DNA of 64,000 bases from Otis tarda (Eukaryota > Chordata > Aves > Otidiformes > Otididae): NCBI GenBank assembly GCA_026413225.1, contig CM048554.1, positions 55,201,463-55,265,462 of the forward strand. Direction: 5' to 3'. The position numbers and the translations under genes were made by a program. A model generated the notes under the pieces. It was not told the origin of the DNA. It did no database searches and saw nothing but the letters and a program-made list of their open reading frames with translations. Of the stretch, positions 48,301-62,100 are shown piece after piece. Position 1 is the stretch's first letter. Every line of letters starts with the position of its first letter.

Positions 48301-50830
48301 CTAATGGCACTCCAAAGCAGCTATGAAACTGTCATCACACCACACCTGGGACACAGGAAAGGGCTCCCCACATTTTGGTGTCAGAATATCGAGTCTGTGG
48401 GCAAGCAGTCTACCTGGTCTGATGTATTGAAGAAACCTAGCATACAAAGGAAATCTGTCTAGTGCCCCGTCTGCTCGATTATGCTTTCTCTCTAATGAAG
48501 ATGACCATAGCCCAGACATGCATCCTTACACATGATGTGTGCCTGTGCCTCTGTCAGAAAGACAGGAGAGACCTGATCTACAACAGCATCCAAAGCTGAT
48601 GCTGTTGAAGACAGGGAACTGGAAGACACTCTCTTCAAAGTCACTAACAATATGGATGTTTTAGCACCGCCTTCCACATAGCTAAAATAAAAATAACCTT
48701 TCTATAAATGCACCACTGTATTCTGATGTTGAATAAGACTCCCAATGAAATCACTCCAAGAAATTCAGAAAACAGTTTACTATTTATCTCACTGAAGAAA
48801 GCTCGTCCCTAGTTTTTCCTTGTCTCATCTCTCTGGGACTCTAAAGCCCCTGGAGGATAACTATTTCAATAAATTGCATAACAAATTATATTTCAGGGCT
48901 GTACATCTCCATTGCGGGGTATGGAAGCAGTGTAAGGCCGCCTGTGTTCATGAGCTATTTCGAGACACGACCGCCAGCCCTGGCTTTCTCAGAATCCATC
49001 AGCGCCGCAGTAAATGTTTGTTCCCAAGGATGTACATGTACACCCACCACTGCACATCTCTCATTGACCCGATGGTCCCCACATATCCCCCTCACACATT
49101 TCCCTTCACACCAGAGGATGACCAAGAAGGTGCTCCACTTGAAAAGGTCTGATAGCAAAAGGAAAGAATTCAGCTCATCCCTATGGTGGGCTTCCAGCTT
49201 TGATCTCCTTGACAACCACTGCATCTGGTGAGTATCTGTGGTTAAAATTCCTGGCTTCCCAGGAAGGAATGCTTAGGCTCAGCATGGGGAGGTCGGTTAT
49301 TTTAACCGAAACCTATTCCACCTTGGTGTCTCAGGAAAACAAGCATGTTCAGCAGAATCAGTCCTTTAGAGTCAATGTGTGCTATCACAACCTAATGTTA
49401 CTTTTGGCAAACAAACCAGTATCACCTACTTGCCCAGGCTCATCCATGTACAGCATGGCTGCCAAGAGAAAACAGGATGAAGAAAGGATGACACATTACT
49501 AATCTCTAACCATGCATGTTCAAAGTGCGAATGGAAAGAATGAACAGCCTTGAACCTACACTCCCCTGTTTATCACCGGAATAAATGAAGCCCAGGCTAT
49601 GTCTGGGTAACTTTCCCCATAGCATGAGTATGCCTCTATCCCGGGCAGAGGGTCAAGGGGAGAGCTGCGATTCCAAATCTCTTCAGCTCCAGAGCTTCTT
49701 GACTAGGATTGTGAATCGCAAGAGCAGAAGGGATGCAGGGACACTAAAACTGGGCTGTATCAGATGACCAGCAACTCCTACTGCAAGGCAACAGAGAGCA
49801 AGGGCTCAGTGTGTGGACTCTGCCTACTGTTCAAGAAGACTTAAAGTAAAAACCAGAAACCCACAGAATGAAAATCCTTCCCCCATCCTTTCCTCCCCCT
49901 GCCCAATCATGGGCAAGCAGGAAGAAAGGGTAGGCATCTTTCCACTCAGGTCAAGATCCTACCTGGTCTTTGAGACAGTGGAGCTAGGATGCTGCTTTGC
50001 ATTTGCCGTCACATGCACTGTGCAGAGTATCCTGTGTAAAAACTGCAACTCTTGACTTTGCATTGTTGAGATGTGCGTACGCGCCTGAGTCATGGCTTTG
50101 ATTTGATTGACAGCCCTCTGCTCTAGAAGCCTCCAGAGAGCTTAAGCTGTGGGAGTTTTGTAAGCAAGGATGTTATGTAAGTGGGTAGCTATTTTTGTTC
50201 AAAGTTTAGTTCTGTACTCTACAAGACTAAAAATACATGCACACAAAGCTAAAGAATATGTTTCTAAAACTCATTAAACAGCCATGCCTTTTCTCCCATG
50301 ATCCTCTTCCCAGTGGTGGCAACTGTCAAAGTTTTTCTGTGCACTGCGGAGAGCAAGGCTTCTCCTTTATAACCAGCCTCCTCCTCTGCCTTCAGCATCC
50401 TCTGAGACCACAGTCTGGCACTCAGGACACCAGAAGCACTTCTGCCACAAGGAAATGTGGCAGCAACACTGGAGGAGGAAATAAGAGTACCTTAAGGTGG
50501 CCACAGGCGATGGCTGCAGCTGTGAAACCAGACTATGCTCAGCATCTGGGGCAGCCCCTACCTGCCAGCTGCAAGGGCCCTTTTGCAAAGTGGTGGCGTT
50601 GCAACCCCAGATGATGAGGAGGAAGGCTGCCAGGCTGTTGAGGACAGCACAAGAGGTTGTGGGCTACTGGGAGAGGAAAAGCAGCTTCATGGGTAGCAGC
50701 TGCTTAATTTTAGCAGAAGTCAGTGCTAGAAGGAAGTGAGTCCCCTACAGGTCCATACCCTGATCTCAGAGCAGCATGTAGAGATGACCTGGCAATGCAG
50801 TATTGTCATGTGTCTGGTCTGCCCAAAATT
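42302..50830. other. Long unique non-coding stretch, about 8.5 kb
   Basis: No gene, RNA gene or interspersed repeat is recognised. A C run lies near 42412-42420. The minus strand of 45886-46341 is open for 151 codons without a known motif. A modest CpG cluster lies at 44850-45060 and is listed separately. Confidence 0.6.
44850..45060. promoter_or_regulatory. Small CpG cluster
   Basis: About 12 CpG dinucleotides in roughly 210 bp, including CTGCGCGAAGC near 44936, against a CpG-poor surrounding. It is too small for a classical CpG island and there is no recognisable exon or promoter element beside it. Confidence 0.2.
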
Positions 50831-50965
50831 TTCTGAGTGATCTTGAGTCAGTGCCTTAAGCACAGATCCACAGAGGTCTATAGAAAGGCCTTTGGGAGAT
50901 AGCCAAACAGCAAAAGTCAGCATGCTTTGGTTCTTCTGTCTGTAAAATGCAGATGGTAGCATGGC
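50831..50965 (+). mobile_element. MIR-like (CORE-SINE) relic, interrupted
   Basis: GAGTGATCTTGAGTCAGTGC and CTTAAGC resemble the MIR GTGACCTTGGGCAAGTCACT-TAA block. After about 80 bp of unrelated sequence, TTGGTTCTTCTGTCTGTAAA and ATGCAGAT follow the MIR CAGTTTCCTCATCTGTAAAA-TGGGGA block. The order and strand agree with one element split by an insertion, though each half is short. Confidence 0.45.
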
Positions 50966-52793
50966 CCTGCCTCCTCCAGCATCACCATTATACGTATCTT
51001 GTTAGCTGGGAGGTGATCAAGGGGATGGGAGTGGGAGTCAAAATGAATAGAGTGTAGCTCAGGCACAAGCTAAGCCTTTGTATCTGTCCCATGAGATTTT
51101 TTCAGATGGAAAAAATCAGGCCCGTTATCATTTAGATGTTTTCAAAAAACAAAAAAAAATCCCACTGAACTTCTAGAGGATGATCTACTGTCAGTTAAAT
51201 ACTTCAGACAGTTAAATGATACTTGCTAATTCTGGTGCTCTGCTAGGCCCAGACATCTGTCCCTGCTGGCAGGTCTAATGAGGCTTTGGTCTGCACAAGA
51301 AATAGTTACTCATCATCAGATCTCCTTGCCCCTTATGTAAATGTTCTGCTTTGTCTCAGAAGAAAAGAAGGGAAAAAAGCTATATACAAAAAGTAAGCAG
51401 TTATTTTTGGAAAAGAATTTTCTTCCTGGTGTATATGTCTGTGTGCGTGTGTAAACAATTATCTTCTGCATTTCTGTCAGCTTATCTAATCTCTTAAGCA
51501 AATACCAAAGTTGTTGGGGTTTGTTGTTTGGTTTTTTTTTTTTTTTTATGGTCTGATTGTCTTCATCAGTCTCTCCAAAGGACTCCTTCAGAGGTCAGGT
51601 TCTGCAAGCACCGTGGCATGTCCCAGTGGTGCCCATCATGGCAATCAAGCTGCAACTGATGCACAAGGCAAAGTCTGGCCCTTGGAGTCATTGCTTGATC
51701 CTGTGTCCTGTAAAGACAAAATTCCCTTCAGCTATCTACCTATATATTTATACCTGTGTATTGCACGTGCTTTAATTTCATGTCCCATCATGTTAAGGGG
51801 GTACGTGGGGGTGATTTTTAGCTGTGGGGAACTGTTGCCTGCACCACCAGTCCTCCTGCCCATCAGCATCCTCTGAAGAACACACCTACTGCTGTCACTT
51901 TCTCAGAGAAGGCTCTTTCCAAAACTGTGAGGTGAGGAAGGAGGCTGCCCAGGTGCCCCAGCAGCAAGCTGGAATATCCTGCCCTGGGCTTGCAGGAGCA
52001 GGCAGTGCAAAAGGGATTTCAATGAAAAAGAGGTAGCTGCAGTTACAGATGGATGAGTGCCTTGAGGAGAGGTATGTATAAAATGAAAAGCAGCTTTAGG
52101 AGCAGAAACAAGCTGCTAATGGCAATGGAAAAGCTCTCCACAAGAGACAGCAGCCTCCTGTGTGCTGATAAGAGATAGGGTTAAGTGAGTGCAACATCAC
52201 ATGCCTGGACCATTCACGGCTCTCCTTCCTACGAAAGCAACAAGCTCTGGAGGTTGATAACACTGGAATGTCAATGCAGAGCTAAAAAAAAACCTCCTGT
52301 GTGCTGCTTTAAATATTCCCAGGAACTCGGGGCTTGTTCTGAAAGCATCTGATTCAAAGACTAGGGAGGGCTCTTCACTGGAGCTTGTGATAACGCTGCT
52401 TACCATGCTGGAAGGCATGCATAGGCAAGGAGGCTTGAAACTCTGTGTTGGCCTTGCTGCATGTCAAATCGTTTTCACCAGGAGCAAAGACATAACCAAG
52501 GAAGGGACACAGAGAACAGAATGACTCAAATGTCAGGTTTGCTAAGATGACAGCAAGCACGTTATGAAAAAAAAATAAAAAGTGATTGTTCTACACATGC
52601 CTTGTTCTTTATGCCCTTATTATCTCCAGCCTCTCATTGCTGCCTGGCGTCAGACACACCAGCTTGTACAGACCTTGGGTCCAAGAACAGATGTCACTTC
52701 CTATGAGGAATCATCAAATATATAGGGGCTTTTTTTTTACTATTTAGCTGACTTCCCAACCCTGTTGAAGTCAGATTTTTGTAACTGCATTCA
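50966..52793. other. Unique non-coding DNA with a poly(T) run
   Basis: No gene is recognised. A run of 16 T lies at 51532-51547. Confidence 0.6.
51532..51547 (+). repeat. Poly(T) tract, 16 nt
   Basis: Sixteen consecutive T following GTTTGTTGTTTGG. Confidence 0.9.
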
Positions 52794-52870
52794 GCAGGGC
52801 CAGAAATTAAGTGATTTGACTATGGTCAAACTGAAAGTCTGTGGCAGAGGTACACTTCAGTCCAACCCAA
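52794..52870 (-). mobile_element. MIR-like (CORE-SINE) relic
   Basis: AAATTAAGTGATTTGACTAT, then GGTCAAACTGAAAGTCTGTG, then GCAGAGGTACACTTCAGTCC follows the reverse complement of MIR (GGTTAAGTGACTTGCCCAAG, GTCACACAGCTAGTAAGTGG, CAGAGCTGGGATTCAAACCC) with conserved order and spacing. Confidence 0.55.
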
Positions 52871-55800
52871 TCTCCCAATCAAACCTAGTTCTCCATCAAA
52901 ACCTGTAAGCTCATCCTTCTTTCAGTGCAAAAAGACTGTATTTCCTTCATCCATTTACCTAAAGATCAGCAAGTCTCGATAGTCTTACGCCAGTGCAGAG
53001 GATATTTTGAACTATGGCTAGCCAGAGGTCCATGCTCCTCTGTTATCAGAGTATCATAGAATCATTCAAAGGCCTAGAAAACATAGCGGAGAACAGGATT
53101 GTAAGTGGCTGCCTTTCTTCCCACCTCTACTTTTATGCTTCAAACTATCATGGCAAGGTTTCCAGGATGCACTCCCAGATCTAGGAGCTGTGGTGTCCAG
53201 GCTCCTAGCCCAACACATTCATGCCTTGATCTTGAGAGTGACAAATGCCCATGCTACAAGTACGGTCAGACAAGGGCCATACATGCTCAACGTCTCTGAA
53301 GAAAAAAAAATCAGGCCAACAAAATCTCAGTTTTTTCTGTTATAAACTGTGATAGCCAAAATCTTTTCCCCAGATGCCTAAATATAGTTATTTGTCTGAA
53401 CTCAGCTTTTCTTGCTCAACACCACCTGCCACACTCCGAAGTGGAAAAAGGATGACATCTTTCAAAGTATATGGTGGTAGAAAACCTTTCAGAGAGGCCA
53501 CAGCCACTTTGCTCCTTGGGTTAATTCTCCATTGTCTGGGGCACAGGAGGAAGAGGATGCCCTAGGACAAGCAGGCAGGATGGGTACCGCAGGGCAGGCA
53601 GAGGGCTGGTGCCAAACTGTTGCAAACTCCAGAGCTTGGTGGCCGTGGCTAAGCACAGCATCACCAGGGCTAGTGTTGCATCTGCCCTGTGGCTTTCAGT
53701 GCCCTGCTGCTGGCTGGGCTCTCTCACCACACTGTGCAGGAAGCTCAGAGCGCTTCCAGCCAGAGCTGTTTTTGGCAATGGACTTCTGCACTCACTTTGC
53801 ACAACTGCACGCTGCAGGGACCAAGCTCTCCATGCACCAACTTGCTGCAAAAATAGATATCAGAAATCAAACAAAAACCCCAACCAGGCTTTTCTGTAAA
53901 GTCATGTCTAGGATTAAATAATCTATGGCTGGGTCTTTGAAGCCCTGAACTCTTGCTCTCAGCTAGTGTCTTGTTTTCTACCGCATAACGGAGCCCAGCC
54001 AAAACCCATGCTGCCATTTAGCATGCTGGCCTGCAGATGCCTTTGCTAGAATAGAGTTAAGCCAAACAGAGCTGCCCAAAAATCTGCAAAACCTGAAGGG
54101 CCAAAAAGCAAGGTTGCAGCAACTTCTCCTGCCCCATTTTCCACAGCTGCATTGTGAGTGAATATTCACAGGGACTGGCCAAACTCAGCACCGAGGCATC
54201 TTGACTACCATGGGGTTTAGGGCCAAAGGCTAAGTTCAGCTCACACACTGAAGTCAGTGTGGTTTTGTGGGTGCAAGCTAGACTGGAACTTCAGTCTGGT
54301 GGTTTGAGGAGGGAGGAACAACTTTGCTCTGATTTACAAAGGAAAGAGAAACAAAATAAAATGCTGCCTTTCCCTTGCAACTCCCAAGTTCTGTAGTAAT
54401 TCTGCTGCACTGGGTTGTTTTCTCTAGGTGACAAGGGCACTGGAGATTATTTCTACCACGTTTAGGAGCTGGCCTTGCAGGACATGAGCATTCTGGATTC
54501 TCTTGGATATCTTGGCTCAAGAGGTTCAGCCCTCCTTCCTAGGGCTCCCTCTCCATACAAACCCCATAAGGGGCTTCCACAGTGATGAAGGCAAAGCTTT
54601 AAGCTTTGCGTGATATCACAAAGGCTTTTCTGTACTTGCTCATCTTATAACCATAGTTTAGGTCTCTGCTCTTAGTTCTGTTTGGGTAGGGACTTCCTAT
54701 TGCTGTTTACTCTTCTCAAGCATCTCCAGGCAGCCCCCGAGCGTCTCGCATCCACCCACTCACCGTTACAGAACAAGCTTATCTCATCCCAGTCTTAACA
54801 GCATTTGGTAGATTTCCTCTGCTGTTAGAAGGAAAATAAGTTCTGTCTCACCCAAGCAGAATTACTACAACATAGAGAAGAAAGCTAAGGGAAAGCAAAG
54901 GAGAGTGAGAGAACTTCCAAGCAGGAGGAGGATTTCCAGCAAGGAAACAAACTACTGCCCATGTAGCGCAGCGCCCAGCCAAATCCCGCCTGCTCTCCTA
55001 GGCTGTCCCAGGACCCTCTCTGTGGCTTCAGCCAGGGCCAACTGTTTTACCCCACCACCCTTTATCCATGCTCTGCCACTAGCTAAGATGACAGTGGGGT
55101 GAGATACCCCTTTTATTTTCTCCTGTTCATTAACTGTGTCATTTCTTTTCAGTCACTGCCTGCAGCTGTAGCCAGTTCTCGAGGGAGTACTGGGGAGGCA
55201 GGAGGGTCTGGCAGGTTAGGCAGACTAACTAACGCCTCGCTACTGTAGCGTTGCCCTCATGTCACCATTGTCAGCGAATGCAAAGCCTACATTTGCCCTA
55301 ATGCTTTCTCAGCTAATGCAATCCCTTCTAATACTGGTTATGCTGTTCTCGGCTCATGCCCACATAGGAGTGTCGCAGTAGTGCCAGTACAGAGAGGATG
55401 GCATATCCATATGGCAGGCTAAAATGTGATACTTCTAATGACATCTGCTTTGTACTTCTTTGTCCTGGTGAGTGGTCTTTAACAAAAGGCATGCTTGTCA
55501 CTGATGGTCAGCAGTCAGTGTCACTCAGGAGCTGCCCAGTCACCAGCTGGGAGCATCTAGGTGTTAAGACCACAGATACATCAGCATCACTGATGACACT
55601 GGGAAGGCCAAGACAAGGACTGACTGAACAATGCTGTCTGCCACACCATGTAGAAATGATGCTACTACTAGTCCTGAAAGTGAACAACCTCAACCAGTTC
55701 TTCACCTCTCTGACTCTACTAAAGTTGAATTAAAAGGAGGCCAGTTAGATCAGGGAGTGGGATGAGACCAAGTCTCCACCACACAATTTCATATGGCAAA

Positions 55801-58800
55801 GTAGCCTTCAAATACTAATTGTCCTCGGATGCTTTGTACCCAGGCCAGAACAAAACCAGATGCCAACACCTTCAGATTCAATAAATCCCTTTCCCATCTG
55901 GCCTCTTCTTCTGAGTGCATCAGAGAAGGACTGAAATTACATGATGGTTTTCTGAGTTTTCCTGGTTACAGTTCTGATAATAGTAGTAGCTCAGTGGCCT
56001 CATTCACACTGTACAGGTGTATAAATACACCTGGAGCAATACTCCCAAGTCACTTCTTCAAGTAATGAATGTTGGTCTCCACATTTTCTTGTGCAGCTTC
56101 AGTTGACGCTGGAATTAGCAACTAAGAACTAAAAAGAATTAAAGATAATTTCTAGTAACTGGGGTGCCACTTACACTAGCTCAGAGGCACAACTGAGTGA
56201 GCTGATGGGTAGGTGAATTATTGCAGAATTAATTTCCATGTCAACCATCTCTCTTCTGTGCTGCGACAGCAACCTTTCAAAAGGTGGAGGACTCAAGCTT
56301 CAGCACATAAAGACCATCTCCACTCAGACACCCTTCCAAGGATGATGAAAGGCTTGACCCAAAAACATTCTGCACAAACTTTAAGAGCAAGAGGAAAATC
56401 AGTTTTCCAAAGTTATTTTTTAGTAGAAAGGTAGAATACAGAAAAGAAAGGGCATTTTCCAGTGTCTCAGTGGACCTCATTTCCTTTCAATCACATATTG
56501 TAAACATCAGCACAAAGGGCTGAATATCCCCAAAAACTAAAGGAAGAAAAGAATTCTTCCAAGATTCTATGTTTATTCTATATATTTTATATATATAGAT
56601 CCACTCTCTTCTCAGACAGAAGAGCTCCATCATATCTGCGCACAACAGCTTACCTTTGCACATCCACATTGCATCCTATGGTTATCTAGTTGTGAGTTAG
56701 ACCAACACGCTTTACTTCCACCACGGCAGAAAATCTGGCTGCAGAGAGGCACGATTGTCTCCAGATGTGCCAACCTGACCTCTCTTCCAGGGTAGAGGGT
56801 ACTGGAAAACGTTGCAGCCAAAACGGCCATAGTCACCAGAGTGCCAAGTCTGAGCATAACCCCAGCCTACCATCTTGCTCTGCCCCACAGGGATCCTTAA
56901 TCAGCCTGATTTATGGCCAAAAGTGTACCTTTCACACCTCCCTCTGCAGATATTTCTCAGCAAAGATTGTCGTCTATTCAGGGAAATTCCAATGAATTCC
57001 TTTATAGCCACTCCTTTTCCTCATTCACTCCCTGATTTTCCTTCTTTCCTATTTCAGATCCCAACTCTGCTGCCGGGCTGTGGTAAAAGCCCTCAGGGGA
57101 CACAAGCATTAGGACATTTCCCTTTCCAGTCCCCCATGAGCACTCAGAGGCAGAAAACACATGCCAAGCAGCCTGCTTCTCTTTTGAATCCAATCCCTTT
57201 TCACCCAGCATCCTCAAACCCCCAGCCATCCTGGAGAACGCAGCCCAGGAGAGCTGCCACTTCCCCCTCTCGCAGCCCAAGTGACCTTAGCGTGAAGAAA
57301 TGTTTTCCTTGTATTCAGCCCTTGTATTTCCCCTGCCCAGTTTATCCCACTGTTTCCACTTAACCCTTCCTCAACTACTCTGTCACTCTGAAACCCCTGA
57401 CTGTATTTAGCTGCCACACACATTTCTGAGATGCTTTAGGTACAAGTAATTCAGGTTAGCACCTTGTATGGCACCCCAGCAGACGTGGTATGTGTTCATA
57501 TGCCCTTCAGATGTCCCTTATTTCAGGTCTTGAATTACCCAGTCACTTTCTGTTGAAAGTTCGTGATATGAAATGTAACATGAGTGGAACAAACCTACTT
57601 GCCACTTGCACACAAGGAGTGAACTCTGCATCCCCTCCAAACTTTCTCAGGAGCTGCTTGGTTTGTTCACCCCATGCCTGTTCCTTGTCAGACATGGTGT
57701 CTCCCATCATGGTCTTGCTGGTGTGCACGTAAGGAATCAAGACACATGCATGGCTTCTGCTTCAGATACAGCAGAGCCACGAGAGCTGGGAAGGGGTTGG
57801 TGAGGAAAAGAGTAGTTTGGAGATTGTACTTCCGAGGTGAATCTTGGCAAACCCTTCTCCCAGGAACAGGGGTATTGCTTCCGGTGTGGTGTAGTCCCTC
57901 TGAGGCTACTTGGGACACCTAAGGCACAAAAAGCATGGTTGTAGCCCTTTTATATTAGGACATAATCAAGTTGGAGGGCATCAGAGAAGGCACTGGGACG
58001 TTATAAGACACAGGCGTGCTATGACTGCATTACTGACTACTGCTACCTGCAAAGTCAAAACCCATTCTTAGGAATATTCCTGGAAATCAGTTTGAGAGCA
58101 GCTTTTTCATGTTTCCTATGAATTTCTGTTACTTCTCCCATACAAATACAAAATATTGCTTTAAAACACTGAGATGTGGAGTGACACAGGAGTATTGCAG
58201 AATATTGTCTTCTGTGGGCACCACTTAACTACAGTGAGCATAATTTTGTAAAGTCTAGAACTGTCTTTTGATCTTTTTTAACCCTTTAATGCTTGTCACA
58301 CTCTCTCCGGAGAGGACTTCATGACCATACCCTTAAAACGGGCATGTGAGACTCAGTAGCCTTGTACTCCAGATCTCCCCCTGCGTCCTTCCTAGTGATT
58401 TGCCCCTCAGCCATTCAAAGTTATGTCCCAAGAACTTTCTTCTTGGTTCCAGAACTTCTATTTATAAGTATCGCCCGCAAGCAGAGCATTTCTTTGGCAA
58501 AATATAGTCCAAACTGGGCCTTGCACAAGGTTTTCACTGGTTTCTTGCTGAAAGAGCCAATTTCATTGAAGACTCCTGGGCCAGACCAGAAAGTTTAAAC
58601 CAGCTGGCAAGTTTCTCATTTGGAACAAAACTCAAAGGTAGGAGAGTTTCCAGTCTCCTTGAAACAGCTTTGAAAGCTTCCCCACGAAACGAGCTGTCCT
58701 TTGTAGGGATACGCCTGCTGGGAACCATGCCATTGCCTGCAGGATGGGTAAGGAAGGGTAGAGCGGTGGTGGTGGATAACCCACCAAAACCTTCGGGACT

Positions 58801-58829
58801 CAGTACTCATCTTCCTATTACCCTTACAC
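52871..58829. other. Unique non-coding DNA, about 6 kb
   Basis: No gene is recognised. A 12-14 bp stretch at 53050-53063 (ATCATAGAATCATT) recalls a CR1 tail but the body of the element is not there. A short TA-rich patch lies at 56579-56598. The plus strand of 56875-57363 is open for 162 codons and is rich in Pro and Ser, without a known domain. Confidence 0.55.
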
Positions 58830-59120
58830 AAACCAGTGGATTAATTAGCAGATTTCCAGGGCTTGAGGAAGCTCAAAGCACTGTTAAAGGGTTAATAACA
58901 AGACTGTTTTCAGAGAGTGAAAGAAGGTCTGGCTACAACTTCCCTTTGTTTCCCTCCTCCTTCCTTCTCCACCTTCCCTCCTGCTGCTTCTTTTATGAAT
59001 TTGTCTTTACTGTGCCTCCAAAAAAAATTGCCTCTCTGATGGCCTTGCTTTCCCTTAACTGCTTGGGGCCATCAGAGCGCCAGTCAGAGGGCGATTTTTG
59101 TAATAAGCAAAGCTCCTTCC
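58830..59120. promoter_or_regulatory. Candidate conserved non-coding element
   Basis: Unique sequence with a TAATTA core at 58842-58847 (GGATTAATTAGCAG), then GTTAAAGGGTTAATAACAAG near 58882-58901, then a pyrimidine-rich run and CAGTCAGAGGGCGA near 59082-59095. The plus strand is also open here (part of a 178-codon frame, 58670-59206) but that frame has no family motif. I favour non-coding DNA, with low confidence in function. Confidence 0.2.
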
Positions 59121-62100
59121 AGGCAGAGGAAGACACTGCCTGGGGCTTCTATATTCACAGCCTTTCTGTTTCTGGCTCTCCCTTTTCACAGGGCTTTGTT
59201 CGTTAAACCCTACTCTCCCCCCATGGGACATTTGTAAGCAGACTTACCTCAGAAGCAGAATAAACTGGAAAAAAACCCAACAACTCTGGAAAAGCCCACC
59301 TCAGAGATGCTTTGCATCTTACCTCTCTTCCTTTTCTCCTTCCAGGGAGTTTGCTGAAAAGGAGACTAATTAATAGGAATGCCTTAGCTGCTTAAATCCT
59401 GCTCTGTGGACTCCAATTTGCCTCTTGAGGTGGAAAGTGGAAAGTAATACTATTTTCAATATAGACAGAGGTAGACGGTGCTGATACTGAGCCCAAAGCA
59501 ATTCGAGAAAAGTCACCGCAGTAATGCGATGCATAGGCTCAGAAAGCCCACAAGAGCTCCAGGGAGCTGGCACGGGATGTTAAGGTAAAGGGAACAGCCC
59601 CAGCCCCTCCCCGATGCTGGACAGAAAGATTTCAGTACATGGCATCAGCTCACAGCAACTCCCCCAGCCCTACCAGAGATGCGACTGCCGCCTGCACCCA
59701 CACAACAGTTTGGGTGTCCCATCCCTTCCCTCCTTCCTTACGCGGTGCAGCACAGCTGGGTACTGGCACTGCCAGCAGCAAACACACACATGGAAGTCAG
59801 TGGTCAGCCATCTCCCTTCCATCCTCCACCACCTCTGTGTGCTTCCAGGCTCTTTGGCCAGGTCACAGCTTTGCCAGAGTGCCTTGCTCAGCAGCTGCCA
59901 GCCCCCTCAGCTCACTTTGGCTGCAGCCCTTCACTCACTTAACCCAGAAACCCTGATGTCCATCACCACTGATGGTGCTGTGAATCCAGGCTGCAGCCAT
60001 GTTTGCCTATGAGTACCCATGGGCTTAGTTCTTTGCCATCTCTCATCTTCCCAGTTCAGGGAGCTTCTGAACACCAGGTTTTCTCCATGCCTGTCTCACA
60101 TACAGGTACAAGGATCCTAAACCAGCCACCACCAGTTTTACTCACACCACATTGTGCACATGACCCTCTCCAAAAGCACGTGAGTTTAGCTAGAGCAGGG
60201 TCATACACAAAGCTCAACACCAGATTTTGAGCAATGCTTGAAGTTTCTTTTCACTGCATTGCCAAGGTGTATAAAACACATCGGAAGGGTGTAGCGTTGC
60301 AACCTCTCAAGACGTGCATAAGAATATATTTGCCAAGCTGGATATTACCACTATCTGTCTTTCCACATTAGCTCTCTAGATAAAACGCGTCTTCTTCTTG
60401 AACCTTTTTCCTTAAAATTTTCTATCAGTCTTCCTGCAAAGGTCCATTTAGGCCAGTCTCACCACTGAAGCGCACAATTAACTACTCTCCCATTCTCTGA
60501 GGGCTACAAAGCACCCTCCTGTAGATTTTTCATCAGTGGCTCTTTCGAACAGTTTTTTCTGATGCCTCTTGAAACAAGCTAGTGTTTGAGCACAAGCCTG
60601 TCTGACACCTATCCCGAGGTCAGGCCAATTATTTCACTCCTTGCCCACAGCCACTAAGGCAGTTACACTTTCCACCAACCTTTTAGCATTTTTGCCACCT
60701 CCAGCTGACTCTAGCCTTACCCAGGGAGGTTTACACCTTGTCACTGTTGACACCTGCAAAGTCACCAAAAGCATATGCCACCTTCCCAGCACTCTGCAGT
60801 GCTCTCCTGAATAGCGAATGTTTATGATATTGCTCTCTTTCCAAACTTCTGCTTCAGCTAGAAAGTTCTCTATCTTGGGTGCAAATTTCTCCAGGATTTG
60901 GCACAGCAACATTTTAATAAGGTACCCATAACAAGAGCGTGTAGTAGTTTCCATCAACAAGTGAAGTCATCCTTTTCCCAGGAAGGGACCATCAGGGACG
61001 TGGTTGTACTGTTGGATGGTTCTCCAGGCTCCCAGCTACCACTGACAAGGTTTGATCTGCCCATGTGAACGCACTCCCATTCACTTCTTGTCTTGCTAGC
61101 CCCCCCAGTTATTGTTTTTTGATATCCAGCCCATCTCTTCAGTTCTTTTGATTTGAGCACACTCATTTCCTCATTTGGCACCAAATAGATGAGAAAACAC
61201 TTGTGTGTCCAAGTCACAAGTGTGCAGCAGTATCACTAATTGGAGCCATTTCTCCTGGTAATTTCCAATGGAGCAACAAAACGGTCTTGGCAAACCAGCT
61301 CTTGGTTCCCTAAGAACTTGCTAGGAGCCACAGCAAGAATAGGGCTTGCCGTAGCAGTGGTGAGTCCTTTTATTTTCACAGAAACTGCTGAGCACCTCTG
61401 TCAAAGCAACAATATTCTCTCACTGCTGGTCAGTACCTAGATGAACACTATGACCCAGAGGTGAAGGACTTTCATAGCCCATTACCCAGCCTCCTGAGCC
61501 ATACAGTTGCCAGCTGCCACTGCTCTTGACAGATCACCGTGCTACACAGAAGCTCGATAACTATCTTTTTCTGCTCCAATCTCAGCCTGGAAACAGAGTG
61601 TGAAAACACATTTCTCTGCTTCAAGTGTTTTTTCTTTCTTCCTCAGCAGCTCTGCTCCTAGCCCATCACCTTAAGGGTGCAGGAAAGAAGAGACTCAGCA
61701 TTTCAGGAGATGTCATGTTTAACCTCGTGCATGATGGAAGCTGGAAACATGCATCATCAGTAGCATTGTGGTCAAGAAGCTGAGAATAAGTGGTGTTGTA
61801 ACTTGGAAACTTCAAGCACAGCCATGGGAGAATGCAGTGCTGTGTTCTTTTATCTCAGCTTAACTCCCAGAGGGCCACTATCCTACAAACCGCTTGCTGA
61901 AAACTAGATACACCTTTAGCCTCACACAAGAAACAAGCTCAATCCCTTCTCCCCTAGTTAAAATGACTATTAGAGATGGTTATTGGAAATACGAGGAAGC
62001 CTTGCCTCCCATCTTGAAAGTCTGCAAGCTTGGTGACCCTACCGACTACCTACATACACAAAGGAAGTCTGGCAGATCCGGAGTGCCAAGGCAGGAAATC

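Noticed and set aside
53048-53075. Possible CR1 tail (ATCATAGAATCATT)
   Set aside because: Only about 14 bp match the CR1 end, and the expected following block is absent.
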